From Pedobacter heparinus DSM 2366 (GTDB taxonomy: Bacteria; Bacteroidota; Bacteroidia; Sphingobacteriales; Sphingobacteriaceae), in assembly GCF_000023825.1 (NCBI RefSeq), contig NC_013061.1, forward strand, positions 4,154,001 to 4,218,000: a stretch of DNA of 64,000 nt, read 5' to 3'. The notes below the pieces were generated by a model, which did not search any database, was not told the origin of the DNA, and saw only the letters and a program-made list of their open reading frames with translations. Positions within the stretch are counted from its first letter, which is position 1, and each line of letters opens with the position of its first letter. The position numbers were made by a program, and so were the translations under genes. Shown here piece after piece: positions 53,248 to 61,757 of the stretch.

Positions 53248-53325
53248 ACTACAATTAGTTGACGAAAGATAAAGATTGTTACAGCTCATCCGAAAATTCA
53301 TTATAATGGGAAACTATCCAAACAC

Positions 53326-55278
53326 TTACTGGTGCAGGCCACCGTTTTTAAACAGGTCGTAAGCCGTTTGATAATTGGCCATGGCCTGCTCAATAACCGT
53401 TCTGGACAACGGATTGGGTACCTGTTCATTGTTCTCCCGGTGATAAATAAAGGTCTCGGTTTTTTGCTGTGGCCCCAATATAACCAGGCTGTCCTGCTTT
53501 AAATATCCCAGCTGTTGGTAGGTACCTAATACAGCACGGGGCTGGTAGCCTGGTTCTAAAACATTCTGTCCATACAGGTTACTCTCGTAATTCCAGCCCA
53601 GCAGGTCGAACAAAGTGGGGTACAGGTCTATCTGCGAGCAAAGTTGATCAATTGCTACTTTACCTTTTACCGGCAGGTTCAGTACAATACAGGGAATGTG
53701 ATATTTACTGATGTCGATCTCATTTTTTCCCGCACTGGCCGCACAATGGTCGGCCACAATAATCACCACTGTATTTTTAAACCACGCCTTCTTCTGCATC
53801 TTTTTCAAAAAGTCGCCTATAGCAAAATCTGTATACCGCACTGCAGCCTCCCTGTTCTTCACTTTGGCCTCAATTTTACCATCAGGAAAAGTAAAAGGCC
53901 TGTGGTTAGAGGTGGTCATTACAAAATTGTAGAAAGGCTTACCATTCTGGTAATCTTGGTCGGCACCCCTTATCACGGCATCAAAAAGATCGCCATCACA
54001 TATTCCCCATGCATTTTCAAAGGTTACCTGTTTATCCTGAATGATGGTCCTTTTGGTCAGGTAACTCTCGCCTACCTTAATGTTCCTGCCCCTGTCAGTA
54101 ATGTCAAAACCATTACTGCCAAAATACTCATTCATGTTATCGAAATAACCATCGCCACCATAATAGAAAGTCCGGGTATAACCTGCCTGTTGAAAAATAT
54201 AACCAACAGTACACAGGTTCTCATTTTTACTTCGCCTTACAATACTGCTTCCCGGTGTTGGAGGAATAGCAAGCGAGAGGGCTTCCATTCCCCTTACGGT
54301 ACGGGTGCCCGTTGCAAACATATTGTTAAATACCAGGTTGTGTTGCGACAGCGAATCCAGTACCGGGGTTAAATGCTGTGTATTGCCAAAATGCCCAAGA
54401 AAATCTGCACTCAAGCTCTCCACCGTAATCATGATCACATTGGGTTTATACAAAGGTTTGTCACTCTTAACTGTTCTCTTTATCGAATGGCCTGTACTGA
54501 CAAATGCACTGTGCCGATCCTGCAGCTGTTTTCGCATCAGGGCAAAAGCTTTATCGTCAGGAAGCAAGGCATAAAAATCCTTATAATTAAGTTCATTGTT
54601 TTTAAAGGCTGCAAAAATGGAATAGATACCTGCTTTTGAAAGCTCGTTCTGGTAACGATTGGTACCAGATTCTGCAAAAGAATTGCTGAGCACCAGCGGA
54701 TAAACGATGGTTGCCAGCAATAAAACACCAGATATTGCTATTCTTTGTTTAAATGGCATGGCCGACTGAAAGGTATACCGGAAGACCTTCTTTTTGGTAA
54801 ACAACCAGAACACCAATACCACCAGCAGCAATATCCCGCTGATCAGTAATGGCAAAGGATACGATTCAATGATGTTATTGATTACTTCGGTAGTGTAGAT
54901 GAGGTAATCTACAGCAATAAAATTAAACCTGCTCTCAAATTCCTGCCAAAAAGTAAGTTCGGCAAAAAAAGAAAAGAAAGAAATGAGCAAGATGATAAAA
55001 AGCCCCGCATAAGTAAGGACCTTATTTGCTATAGAATTGGCCCATTTACCTGGCAGAAAAAGCAGGTACAGGTTATACAAGCCAGTTAAAAACAAACCTA
55101 CAGCCAGGTCATAAACAAAGCCCAGCAGGTAAATCTGAATTACGCCTAAAATAGTAAAATCTGCTTTTCCAATTGAGATAAAGAGCAATACAGTCCTGAT
55201 CAGGAAAGAGCTAAAAATAAAGACAAGTAGAAAAGAGAACAAGCTGCTATACCTGCCTTTAAATAATTTGTTCAGCAT
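53326..55278 (-). CDS. LtaS/OpgB-like sulfatase-fold membrane phosphoglycerol or phosphoethanolamine transferase
   Basis: This 650-residue protein has five hydrophobic helices in residues 10-190, then an extracytoplasmic alkaline phosphatase/sulfatase-type domain. The metal and nucleophile motifs are VIMITVESLSADFLG near residue 255 and ATGTRTVRGMEAL, with the nucleophile Thr in TRTVRG, as in LTA synthases. The C-terminal VVIIVADHCA holds further metal ligands. It is closest to the LTA synthase/MdoB group, but Bacteroidota lack lipoteichoic acid, so the acceptor is unknown. It sits between the TonB receptor and leuS and is probably monocistronic. Confidence 0.88.
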   Translation of the reverse strand: MLNKLFKGRYSSLFSFLLVFIFSSFLIRTVLLFISIGKADFTILGVIQIYLLGFVYDLAVGLFLTGLYNLYLLFLPGKWANSIANKVLTYAGLFIILLISFFSFFAELTFWQEFESRFNFIAVDYLIYTTEVINNIIESYPLPLLISGILLLVVLVFWLFTKKKVFRYTFQSAMPFKQRIAISGVLLLATIVYPLVLSNSFAESGTNRYQNELSKAGIYSIFAAFKNNELNYKDFYALLPDDKAFALMRKQLQDRHSAFVSTGHSIKRTVKSDKPLYKPNVIMITVESLSADFLGHFGNTQHLTPVLDSLSQHNLVFNNMFATGTRTVRGMEALSLAIPPTPGSSIVRRSKNENLCTVGYIFQQAGYTRTFYYGGDGYFDNMNEYFGSNGFDITDRGRNIKVGESYLTKRTIIQDKQVTFENAWGICDGDLFDAVIRGADQDYQNGKPFYNFVMTTSNHRPFTFPDGKIEAKVKNREAAVRYTDFAIGDFLKKMQKKAWFKNTVVIIVADHCAASAGKNEIDISKYHIPCIVLNLPVKGKVAIDQLCSQIDLYPTLFDLLGWNYESNLYGQNVLEPGYQPRAVLGTYQQLGYLKQDSLVILGPQQKTETFIYHRENNEQVPNPLSRTVIEQAMANYQTAYDLFKNGGLHQ

Positions 55279-55379
55279 ATCTGGTTAATTTAAGCCTGCA
55301 AATGTAAGCTTCAATTCTGTTTAAATACTGAACTTAGTCATTTTTTTCTGACAAAACTGTTTTTACTTAGAAAACCCGG

Positions 55380-55418
55380 AAATAAAAAACCTGGGCCAGT
55401 TATATTACTGAACCAGGT
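55380..55418 (-). terminator. leuS: Terminator of leuS
   Basis: On the minus strand ACCTGG and CCAGGT (55413-55418 with 55389-55394) pair, with an inner CAGT/ACTG pair, and are followed by TTTTTTATTT. It lies about 38 bp after the leuS stop at 55456. Confidence 0.8.
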
Positions 55419-55455
55419 GCTCTGTTTAATCAAAAAAACGCTGAAAGCTGCGCTC

Positions 55456-58266
55456 TTAGATCACAATATTGACAATCCTGCCCTTCACTACAATTACTTT
55501 TTTAGGTGCCTTACCTTCCAGGTATTTCTGCACATCTTCATTGGCCAAAACGGTTTCTTCTACTTCTTTAGCCTCTAAAGTAAGGCTCATGCTCAGGTTT
55601 AAACGGGTTTTACCATTTACCGAAACAGGGTAACTGAACTCATCTTCAACCAGGTAAGCCGGATTAAAGGTTGGATATGGTGTATAGGACAAGCTGCCAG
55701 CCTCATTGCCCAGCAACATCCAAAGCTCTTCACATATATGTGGTGCATAAGGTGAAAGTACCACCACCAGGTCTTCCAGCACCTGACGGTTTTTACATTT
55801 CAGATCAGTCAGCTCGTTCACTGCAATCATAAAGCTGGAAACAGAGGTATTGAAAGAGAACCTTTCAACATCATCCTGCACCTTTTTAATGATTTTGTGC
55901 AGGGCTTTTAGTTCCGCTTTAGAGGGCACCGAATCGTTTACATGAAATGTCCATGCTTCATTATGGAACAGGCGCCAAAACTTACGCAGGAATTTAAATA
56001 CCCCTTCAATGCCATTGGTATTCCATGGTTTGCTCTGTTCAAGCGGCCCCAGAAACATTTCATACATGCGCAAGGTATCAGCACCGTAACTCTCTATCAG
56101 CACATCGGGATTTACCACGTTAAACTTGGATTTGGACATCTTCTCTACTTCAACACCACAGATGTATCTGCCATTCTCCAAAATAAATTCTGCATCTGCA
56201 AATTCGGGTCTAAACAGCTTAAACTGCTCAATGTTCAGGACCTCATTGTCTACAATATTCACATCTACATGCAATGCCGATGTTTTATAATCTTTTCTTA
56301 AGCCATAGGAAACCAGCTTATTTGTACCCCTTCCCTCTTCATCAATTACCCGGTATACAAAGTTGCTCCTGCCCTGGATCATACCCTGGTTAATCAGCTT
56401 TTTGAAAGGCTCTTCTTCCTGCACGTAGCCCAGATCTTTTAAAAACTTGTTCCAGAAACGACTGTACAGCAGGTGGCCTGTAGCATGTTCAGCTCCGCCG
56501 ATATACAGGTCTACATCCTTCCAGTATTTAATGGCTTCTGCTGAAGCAAAATCCGAATCATTTTTTGCATCCATATAACGGTACCAATACCAGCTGGAAC
56601 CAGCCCAGCCAGGCATGGTGCTCAGCTCGTACTCGTATTCATCCTCATATTTCCAGTCCTCAGCTCTGCCCAATGGCGGCTCGCCTGTCTCTGTAGGCAA
56701 ATACTTATCAATTTCGGGCAGCAGTAAAGGCAATTCTTCTGCTTTAATTAAATAGGGCAGGCCATCTTTAAAATATACCGGGATTGGCTCGCCCCAATAG
56801 CGCTGGCGACCAAATATCGCGTCGCGCATGCGGTAATTTATTTTCGCTTTACCTTGCCCCTGCTCTTCCAGCCAGGCATTTAAAGTAGCCGTAGCCTCCG
56901 TATAATTCATTCCGTTAATGAAACCGGAATTGATGTATTTTCCGTCTTTAGTAGCATCGGCCTGATGCTCAATATCCTGTTGTGCATCCAGGATCTGCAC
57001 AATTGGCAGGTTAAAATGCGTAGCAAACAACCAGTCGCGCTGGTCGCCGCTCGGCACACCCATTACCGCACCGGTTCCATAACCAGCAAGCACATAATCG
57101 GCAATCCACAGCTGGATGCGCTCACCGCTTACCGGGTTAATCACATAACTTCCTGTAAAAGCACCCGATACGGTTTTGGTATCGGCCATACGGTCCAGTT
57201 CAGATTTCTTTTTGGTCTGGGCGATATAACTGTTCACCGCATCAAGTTGTCCGGGCGTAGTTAAGGCCGTCACCAGCTCATGTTCAGGCGCCAGTACCAG
57301 GTACGAAACTCCGAAAATGGTATCTACGCGGGTAGTAAAAACTTCAATGGCATCTACACCAGCAGGCAATGCTTTGCTGACTGCAGCTTCAATTTTAAAC
57401 TTCACAGCGGCACCGATACTTTTACCTATCCAGTTGCGCTGCATCTCTTTAACCGGCTCAGGCCAGTCTATCGTATTTAAACCCTGCAGCAAACGCTCTG
57501 CATAAGCAGAGATCCGCATGCTCCATTGCATCATCTTTTTCTGTTCTACCGGATGCCCTCCACGCTCAGAAAAACCATCTTTTACTTCGTCATTGGCCAG
57601 CACTGTACCCAATGCAGCACACCAGTTTACAGTGCTTTCCTTTAAATAAGTGAGTCGGTATTTTAACAGTTCTTCCTGTTTTTCCTCATCAGTCATAACA
57701 GCCCAGTCGCTCGGCATAAAGGTCTTTGTGTCTTCATCACAAACGGCTTTTACGTCGGCACTGCCCGAGGCATTAAATTTTTCTATCAGCGTGGTTATAT
57801 CTTCTGCCCTGTCCGTTTCCAGGTTATACCAGGAGTTAAACAATTGCATAAAAATCCACTGTGTCCATTTATAATATTCCGGATCACTGGTACGCACTTC
57901 CCTGCTCCAGTCGAAAGAAAATCCAAGCCCATCCAGCTGTTTACGGTAAGTATTGATATTGGCTTCGGTTGTTAATGCAGGATGCTGCCCGGTCTGTATT
58001 GCATACTGTTCGGCCGGCAACCCAAAAGAATCATAGCCCATGGGATGCAGCACATTAAAGCCCTTTAACCTTTTATATCTTGAAAAGATATCGGAGGCAA
58101 TATATCCCAGCGGATGACCAACATGTAACCCGGCCCCGGAGGGGTAAGGAAACATATCCAATACATAAAACTTAGGTTTATTACTGGCATCAGCTGCCTT
58201 AAATGTTTTATGCTGCGCCCAGAATTTCTGCCACTTTTGTTCTATCTCTTTAAATTGGTAATCCAT
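55456..58266 (-). CDS. leuS: Leucyl-tRNA synthetase
   Basis: This 936-residue enzyme charges tRNA-Leu. The class I HIGH-type motif is HVGHPLG (His48 to His51), and the KMSKS motif is at about residues 705-709 (VEKMSKSKFN). The editing CP1 domain lies between them (residues about 270-480), with the conserved EVFTTRVDTIFGVSY block. The anticodon-binding and C-terminal domains follow. Length is typical. The start ATG gives MDYQFKEIEQKWQ, the usual LeuRS opening. Confidence 0.98.
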   Translation of the reverse strand: MDYQFKEIEQKWQKFWAQHKTFKAADASNKPKFYVLDMFPYPSGAGLHVGHPLGYIASDIFSRYKRLKGFNVLHPMGYDSFGLPAEQYAIQTGQHPALTTEANINTYRKQLDGLGFSFDWSREVRTSDPEYYKWTQWIFMQLFNSWYNLETDRAEDITTLIEKFNASGSADVKAVCDEDTKTFMPSDWAVMTDEEKQEELLKYRLTYLKESTVNWCAALGTVLANDEVKDGFSERGGHPVEQKKMMQWSMRISAYAERLLQGLNTIDWPEPVKEMQRNWIGKSIGAAVKFKIEAAVSKALPAGVDAIEVFTTRVDTIFGVSYLVLAPEHELVTALTTPGQLDAVNSYIAQTKKKSELDRMADTKTVSGAFTGSYVINPVSGERIQLWIADYVLAGYGTGAVMGVPSGDQRDWLFATHFNLPIVQILDAQQDIEHQADATKDGKYINSGFINGMNYTEATATLNAWLEEQGQGKAKINYRMRDAIFGRQRYWGEPIPVYFKDGLPYLIKAEELPLLLPEIDKYLPTETGEPPLGRAEDWKYEDEYEYELSTMPGWAGSSWYWYRYMDAKNDSDFASAEAIKYWKDVDLYIGGAEHATGHLLYSRFWNKFLKDLGYVQEEEPFKKLINQGMIQGRSNFVYRVIDEEGRGTNKLVSYGLRKDYKTSALHVDVNIVDNEVLNIEQFKLFRPEFADAEFILENGRYICGVEVEKMSKSKFNVVNPDVLIESYGADTLRMYEMFLGPLEQSKPWNTNGIEGVFKFLRKFWRLFHNEAWTFHVNDSVPSKAELKALHKIIKKVQDDVERFSFNTSVSSFMIAVNELTDLKCKNRQVLEDLVVVLSPYAPHICEELWMLLGNEAGSLSYTPYPTFNPAYLVEDEFSYPVSVNGKTRLNLSMSLTLEAKEVEETVLANEDVQKYLEGKAPKKVIVVKGRIVNIVI

Positions 58267-58353
58267 TATTGCTGTTCCTTTTTGTAGCGCGAAAATAAAG
58301 AAATAAAGGTTGTTAGCGAAACGGTTTTACAAATAAGCCTTTGCAGGCTGCCT

Positions 58354-59601
58354 TCAGAAAAAGAGATTCCTGATTTTACCAAACAGGAAATGCCTGGGCG
58401 TCTTGTTTTCCGGTGCATTGTAAATGCTGTGCCTGCCCGAAATAAAAAAGGAAACGGTACAGGCAATGGCTACATATATGCCGCAGGAAAGACCAAACAG
58501 TTCCATGGCCATTAGGCAACATGCCAGCGGTGTTTTAGCTGCACCGGCAAAAACAGCTACAAAGCCCATTCCGGCAAGCAGGCCGACAGGGAGTGGAAGA
58601 AATACAGATAAGGCACTCCCCAAAGTGGCACCAATAAAAAAGAGGGGGGTAACCTCGCCACCTTTAAAACCCGAACCCAGGGTGATGGCCGTGAACAGGA
58701 TTTTTAAGGCAAAATCAGAACCCTGGCTTGCTGTATTGAAGGAGTCCAGTATTGCAGGAATGCCAAGGCCTGCAAATTTATAGGTGCCGGGCAGTAAAAA
58801 AAGCAACAACACCAGCACTCCACCCGCAAAAGGTCGTAAAGGCGGGTAACTGATCTTTTTAAACCCATGTGAAAAAGCTTCTGTCAGCTTTACAAAAGCA
58901 ATGGCGGCCAGTCCGAATGCCAGACCGGCTATCACGCTGTAGGCAATGCCCCTGAATGTTAAAGGCAATATAAAAGCTATGCTGTAATGTGTATGGCCTA
59001 CACCCCAGAGTTCAGTAACATAAGCCCCGATAAAAGCAGTGACTATTGCCGGCAAAATTGCTTTTACTGGTATTTTTCCAAGTAACAGTACTTCAACCCC
59101 AAAAACAATTCCGGCCAGGGGAGTTCCAAAAACCGAGGCAAAACCCGCACTTAAACCTGCAATCAGTAAAATGGTCCTTTCGGCAGCATTCAATTTAAAA
59201 GGCTTGTGCAGCTGATCGGCGGTAGCTGCGGCCATTTGTAAGGCCGTGCCCTCTCTGCCTGCAGATCCGCCAAACAGATGGGTAACCACTGTTCCGGTCA
59301 GCACCAATGGCACCATTTTAAAAGGGATTATAGCTGCAGGGTTGTGTACCGTATCAAATATGAGGTTATTTCCTCTTTCCACCCCTTTCCCCTTATGGTG
59401 GTATACAAACCCGATAACCAGACCCGCAAAAGGTAACAGATACAACATCCAGTTATGGTTATCCCTGAAAATGGTAACCAGGTTTAAAGCCGCCAGAAAC
59501 AGGGCCGATAATGTGCCTGCAGCCACCCCAACAATCAGGATTAAAACCAGCCATTTAAAACCATAAGCAATAAAAGAAGCCTTAACTGTTGTTTTAGCCA
59601 T
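58354..59601 (-). CDS. ClC-type anion channel/antiporter, fluoride-subclass-like motif
   Basis: This 415-residue membrane protein is a ClC-family transporter with about 10-11 helices. It carries GGSAGREGTALQMAAA where chloride-type ClC proteins have G(K/R)EGP, and GSGFKGGEVTPLFFIGATLG in the downstream signature. The GREGT and GGEVTP variants recall the fluoride-exporting EriC-F subclass, but I assign this from memory. No fluoride riboswitch is visible upstream. It is 87 bp downstream of leuS on the minus strand and otherwise alone. Confidence 0.83.
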   Translation of the reverse strand: MAKTTVKASFIAYGFKWLVLILIVGVAAGTLSALFLAALNLVTIFRDNHNWMLYLLPFAGLVIGFVYHHKGKGVERGNNLIFDTVHNPAAIIPFKMVPLVLTGTVVTHLFGGSAGREGTALQMAAATADQLHKPFKLNAAERTILLIAGLSAGFASVFGTPLAGIVFGVEVLLLGKIPVKAILPAIVTAFIGAYVTELWGVGHTHYSIAFILPLTFRGIAYSVIAGLAFGLAAIAFVKLTEAFSHGFKKISYPPLRPFAGGVLVLLLFLLPGTYKFAGLGIPAILDSFNTASQGSDFALKILFTAITLGSGFKGGEVTPLFFIGATLGSALSVFLPLPVGLLAGMGFVAVFAGAAKTPLACCLMAMELFGLSCGIYVAIACTVSFFISGRHSIYNAPENKTPRHFLFGKIRNLFF

Positions 59602-59668
59602 AAATTATATCATACCACGGGTTAAATGGCTCATGGCAAATATAAAAGATTTTAAAGCAACCAGCCCG

Positions 59669-60076
59669 TTATCTGGTCAGGTAGTATTTTTCTGTAGTTT
59701 TTACAGTTGCACCCTCTACGTTGGCAGTAAATTCCAGTTTATTGGCGGTAAGGGTATTCACCTGTGCGGTATACAATTTGCCACCGTAACTAATGTTTAA
59801 GCCGGTTCCTTGCAGCACGGCATAAGTTCCGATGTAGTTATTGCCTTTCAGGTTTACCACTACTTCGTCCTCTTCATTATTACGAAACTCTAAGTAATCT
59901 GATGAAACACCGGTATAAGTGACCAGTTCGGCCCCGGCAACACTGGTCTCAATTTTGGCCACCTGCCACTTGCCGGTCATATTTTTCTTATTGCTGGTAT
60001 CTTCATCTTTCTGGCAGGCGCTGATGCCGGTAACAATCAATAATAAAGTAAGCGCGAAAGTAATTTGTCTTCTCAT
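59669..60076 (-). CDS. Lipocalin-like lipoprotein
   Basis: This 135-residue protein has a lipoprotein signal peptide with Cys21 in the lipobox (GISAC). The mature protein starts QKDEDTSNKKNMTGKWQVAKI and is all-beta, with the MTGKW start typical of lipocalin-like/DUF4923-type lipoproteins in Bacteroidota. It probably sits in the outer membrane or periplasm. Function and ligand are unknown. It is separated from the ClC gene by 67 bp. Confidence 0.75.
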   Translation of the reverse strand: MRRQITFALTLLLIVTGISACQKDEDTSNKKNMTGKWQVAKIETSVAGAELVTYTGVSSDYLEFRNNEEDEVVVNLKGNNYIGTYAVLQGTGLNISYGGKLYTAQVNTLTANKLEFTANVEGATVKTTEKYYLTR

Positions 60077-60199
60077 AGGGACAAGATTTAGGGTTATTTC
60101 ATTCCGGTTTAAAACTTTTTTAACCGTAGTTAATTAGAACTGTAACGGAAAAAAAAATGTTTTGGTACAAAAATGTTACACAAAATCTACCCACAACAA

Positions 60200-61429
60200 T
60201 TACGGATATAGGAGATACTTCGCCCGTATAGCCTTAAACTTCTGCAATCCAGGCTCCCAGCTTTTTCTGATGTCAGCTTCTGATACTCCGGCTATGATCT
60301 GTTTTCTTAATTGATCGGTACCTATACGCAGATCAAAGGGAGATACACCTGTACTGGCTCTTTCCTGACCAAAAAAGCGGGCTTTATCCGGATAAGCATT
60401 GTACAATTCAATTAACCACGATAAATTAATCTGGCGGCTCTTCCGAAGCTTGCTGATATCATAATTGCGAAGGTCAAGGCCATAGCAAACGGAGTCTTTG
60501 TGATTTGGCCGCTCACTCATTCCGGGAATGCTTACCGGTTTGTAGGAAAATGAATACTTGCCTTTCAATGCAGGTGCTCCCAATATAGTAAATGGCATAT
60601 AAGTTCCCCGACCTTCATTGATCGCTGTTCCCTCAAACATACATAAGCTCGGGAAAAGCATTACAGCCTGCTGGGTATTTAAATTTGGTGAAGGATGTAT
60701 GGGTAATACATAAGACATGTCATGGTTATAGTTGGCAACTTTTATAATCTTTATGCTGCATCTTTCTTTCAGGTATCCCTCGCCGTTAAGGTATTGTGCA
60801 AACTCACCGATAGTCATGCCATGCGTCATGGGTGTATAATGAATCCCTATGGCAGATTTAAATTTATCATCAGTCATTACCGGGCCGTCTACTACATATG
60901 CATTAGGATTAGGTCTGTCAAGAATCAGGAGTTCTTTGTTGTTTTCTGCACAGGCTTCCATCACATACTCAAGTGTATTAATATTGGTATAATAGCGACA
61001 GCCCACATCCTGAATATCAAAAACCATAAGGTCTATATCCGCCAGCTGTTCTTTTGTTGGCTTCTCGTTTTTGCCGTATAAAGAGATGATGGGAATGCCG
61101 GTTTTCGCATCTATCTCGTTGTTTACCACGGCTCCATTACTGGCATTGCCCCTAAAACCATGTTCAGGTCCAAACACTTTTACAATTTTAATTCCAAGGC
61201 TCTTTAAACTATCTACGCTGCTTTTTTTGCCGATAATGGAACTCTGATTTGCAACCAGGCCAATTCGTTTTCCTTTTAGATAAGGCAAATATTTTTCAGT
61301 CTGGTCGGCACCTGTGACAATTCCCGACTTTTTGGATGTACCTTGCTTTGACGATGCAATTTGTGCGGTAGATTTGATGTTGCTGATCGCCAGAAGCGTT
61401 AAAAAAAGTAAGGAAGTAAATTTCATCAT
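60200..61429 (-). CDS. DUF1343 exo-beta-N-acetylmuramidase (NamZ-like, GH171)
   Basis: This 409-residue secreted protein (signal peptide about residues 1-22, ending STAQ) belongs to the DUF1343 family, whose characterised members (NamZ, family GH171) release terminal N-acetylmuramic acid from peptidoglycan fragments. Family features are GKRIGLVANQSSIIG, VFGPEHGFRGNASNGAVVNNE, LMVFDIQDVGCRYYTNINTL, LLILDRPNPN and MTHGMTIGEFAQYL, with the acidic residues in EHGFRG and DIQDVG likely catalytic. Function fits peptidoglycan recycling or digestion of other bacteria's walls. Confidence 0.9.
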   Translation of the reverse strand: MMKFTSLLFLTLLAISNIKSTAQIASSKQGTSKKSGIVTGADQTEKYLPYLKGKRIGLVANQSSIIGKKSSVDSLKSLGIKIVKVFGPEHGFRGNASNGAVVNNEIDAKTGIPIISLYGKNEKPTKEQLADIDLMVFDIQDVGCRYYTNINTLEYVMEACAENNKELLILDRPNPNAYVVDGPVMTDDKFKSAIGIHYTPMTHGMTIGEFAQYLNGEGYLKERCSIKIIKVANYNHDMSYVLPIHPSPNLNTQQAVMLFPSLCMFEGTAINEGRGTYMPFTILGAPALKGKYSFSYKPVSIPGMSERPNHKDSVCYGLDLRNYDISKLRKSRQINLSWLIELYNAYPDKARFFGQERASTGVSPFDLRIGTDQLRKQIIAGVSEADIRKSWEPGLQKFKAIRAKYLLYP

Positions 61430-61757
61430 TTTTGGAAGGGTTAAATTTCTATATTATCAATTAGTACTATGCAGGATGCCTCCAACCGCAGGGTCTAAAT
61501 TAGTAAATTTAGCCAAAGTATCATATAGCTTGGGTGACAAGCAGGTTAAGCATTTCTTCCTTCTGTGGGATTAGCTACATTACCAATTAAAATATTGAAC
61601 GTGATCTTTAGATACGATTCTCAAAGCGATATGAACACTATGGCCCGAAAATCGGTGTTATTTATTCAATTTATTCATTTACAAGTAAGGCGTGTTTTTT
61701 TGCATAGCTGTAATTATATTGGTAATTTAACGAAATACATCCCTAATGTAGCATTTC
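61430..61757. other. Divergent intergenic region between the NamZ-like and hybrid kinase genes
   Basis: This 328-bp stretch carries no gene I can support; open frames here are short and lack recognisable features. It should hold promoters for both neighbours, but no TTG-N(17-23)-TAnnTTTG pair was seen on either strand. Confidence 0.5.

Noticed and set aside
59602..59668. Fluoride riboswitch upstream of the ClC gene
   Set aside because: No match to the conserved fluoride-aptamer core was seen in the 67-bp leader.
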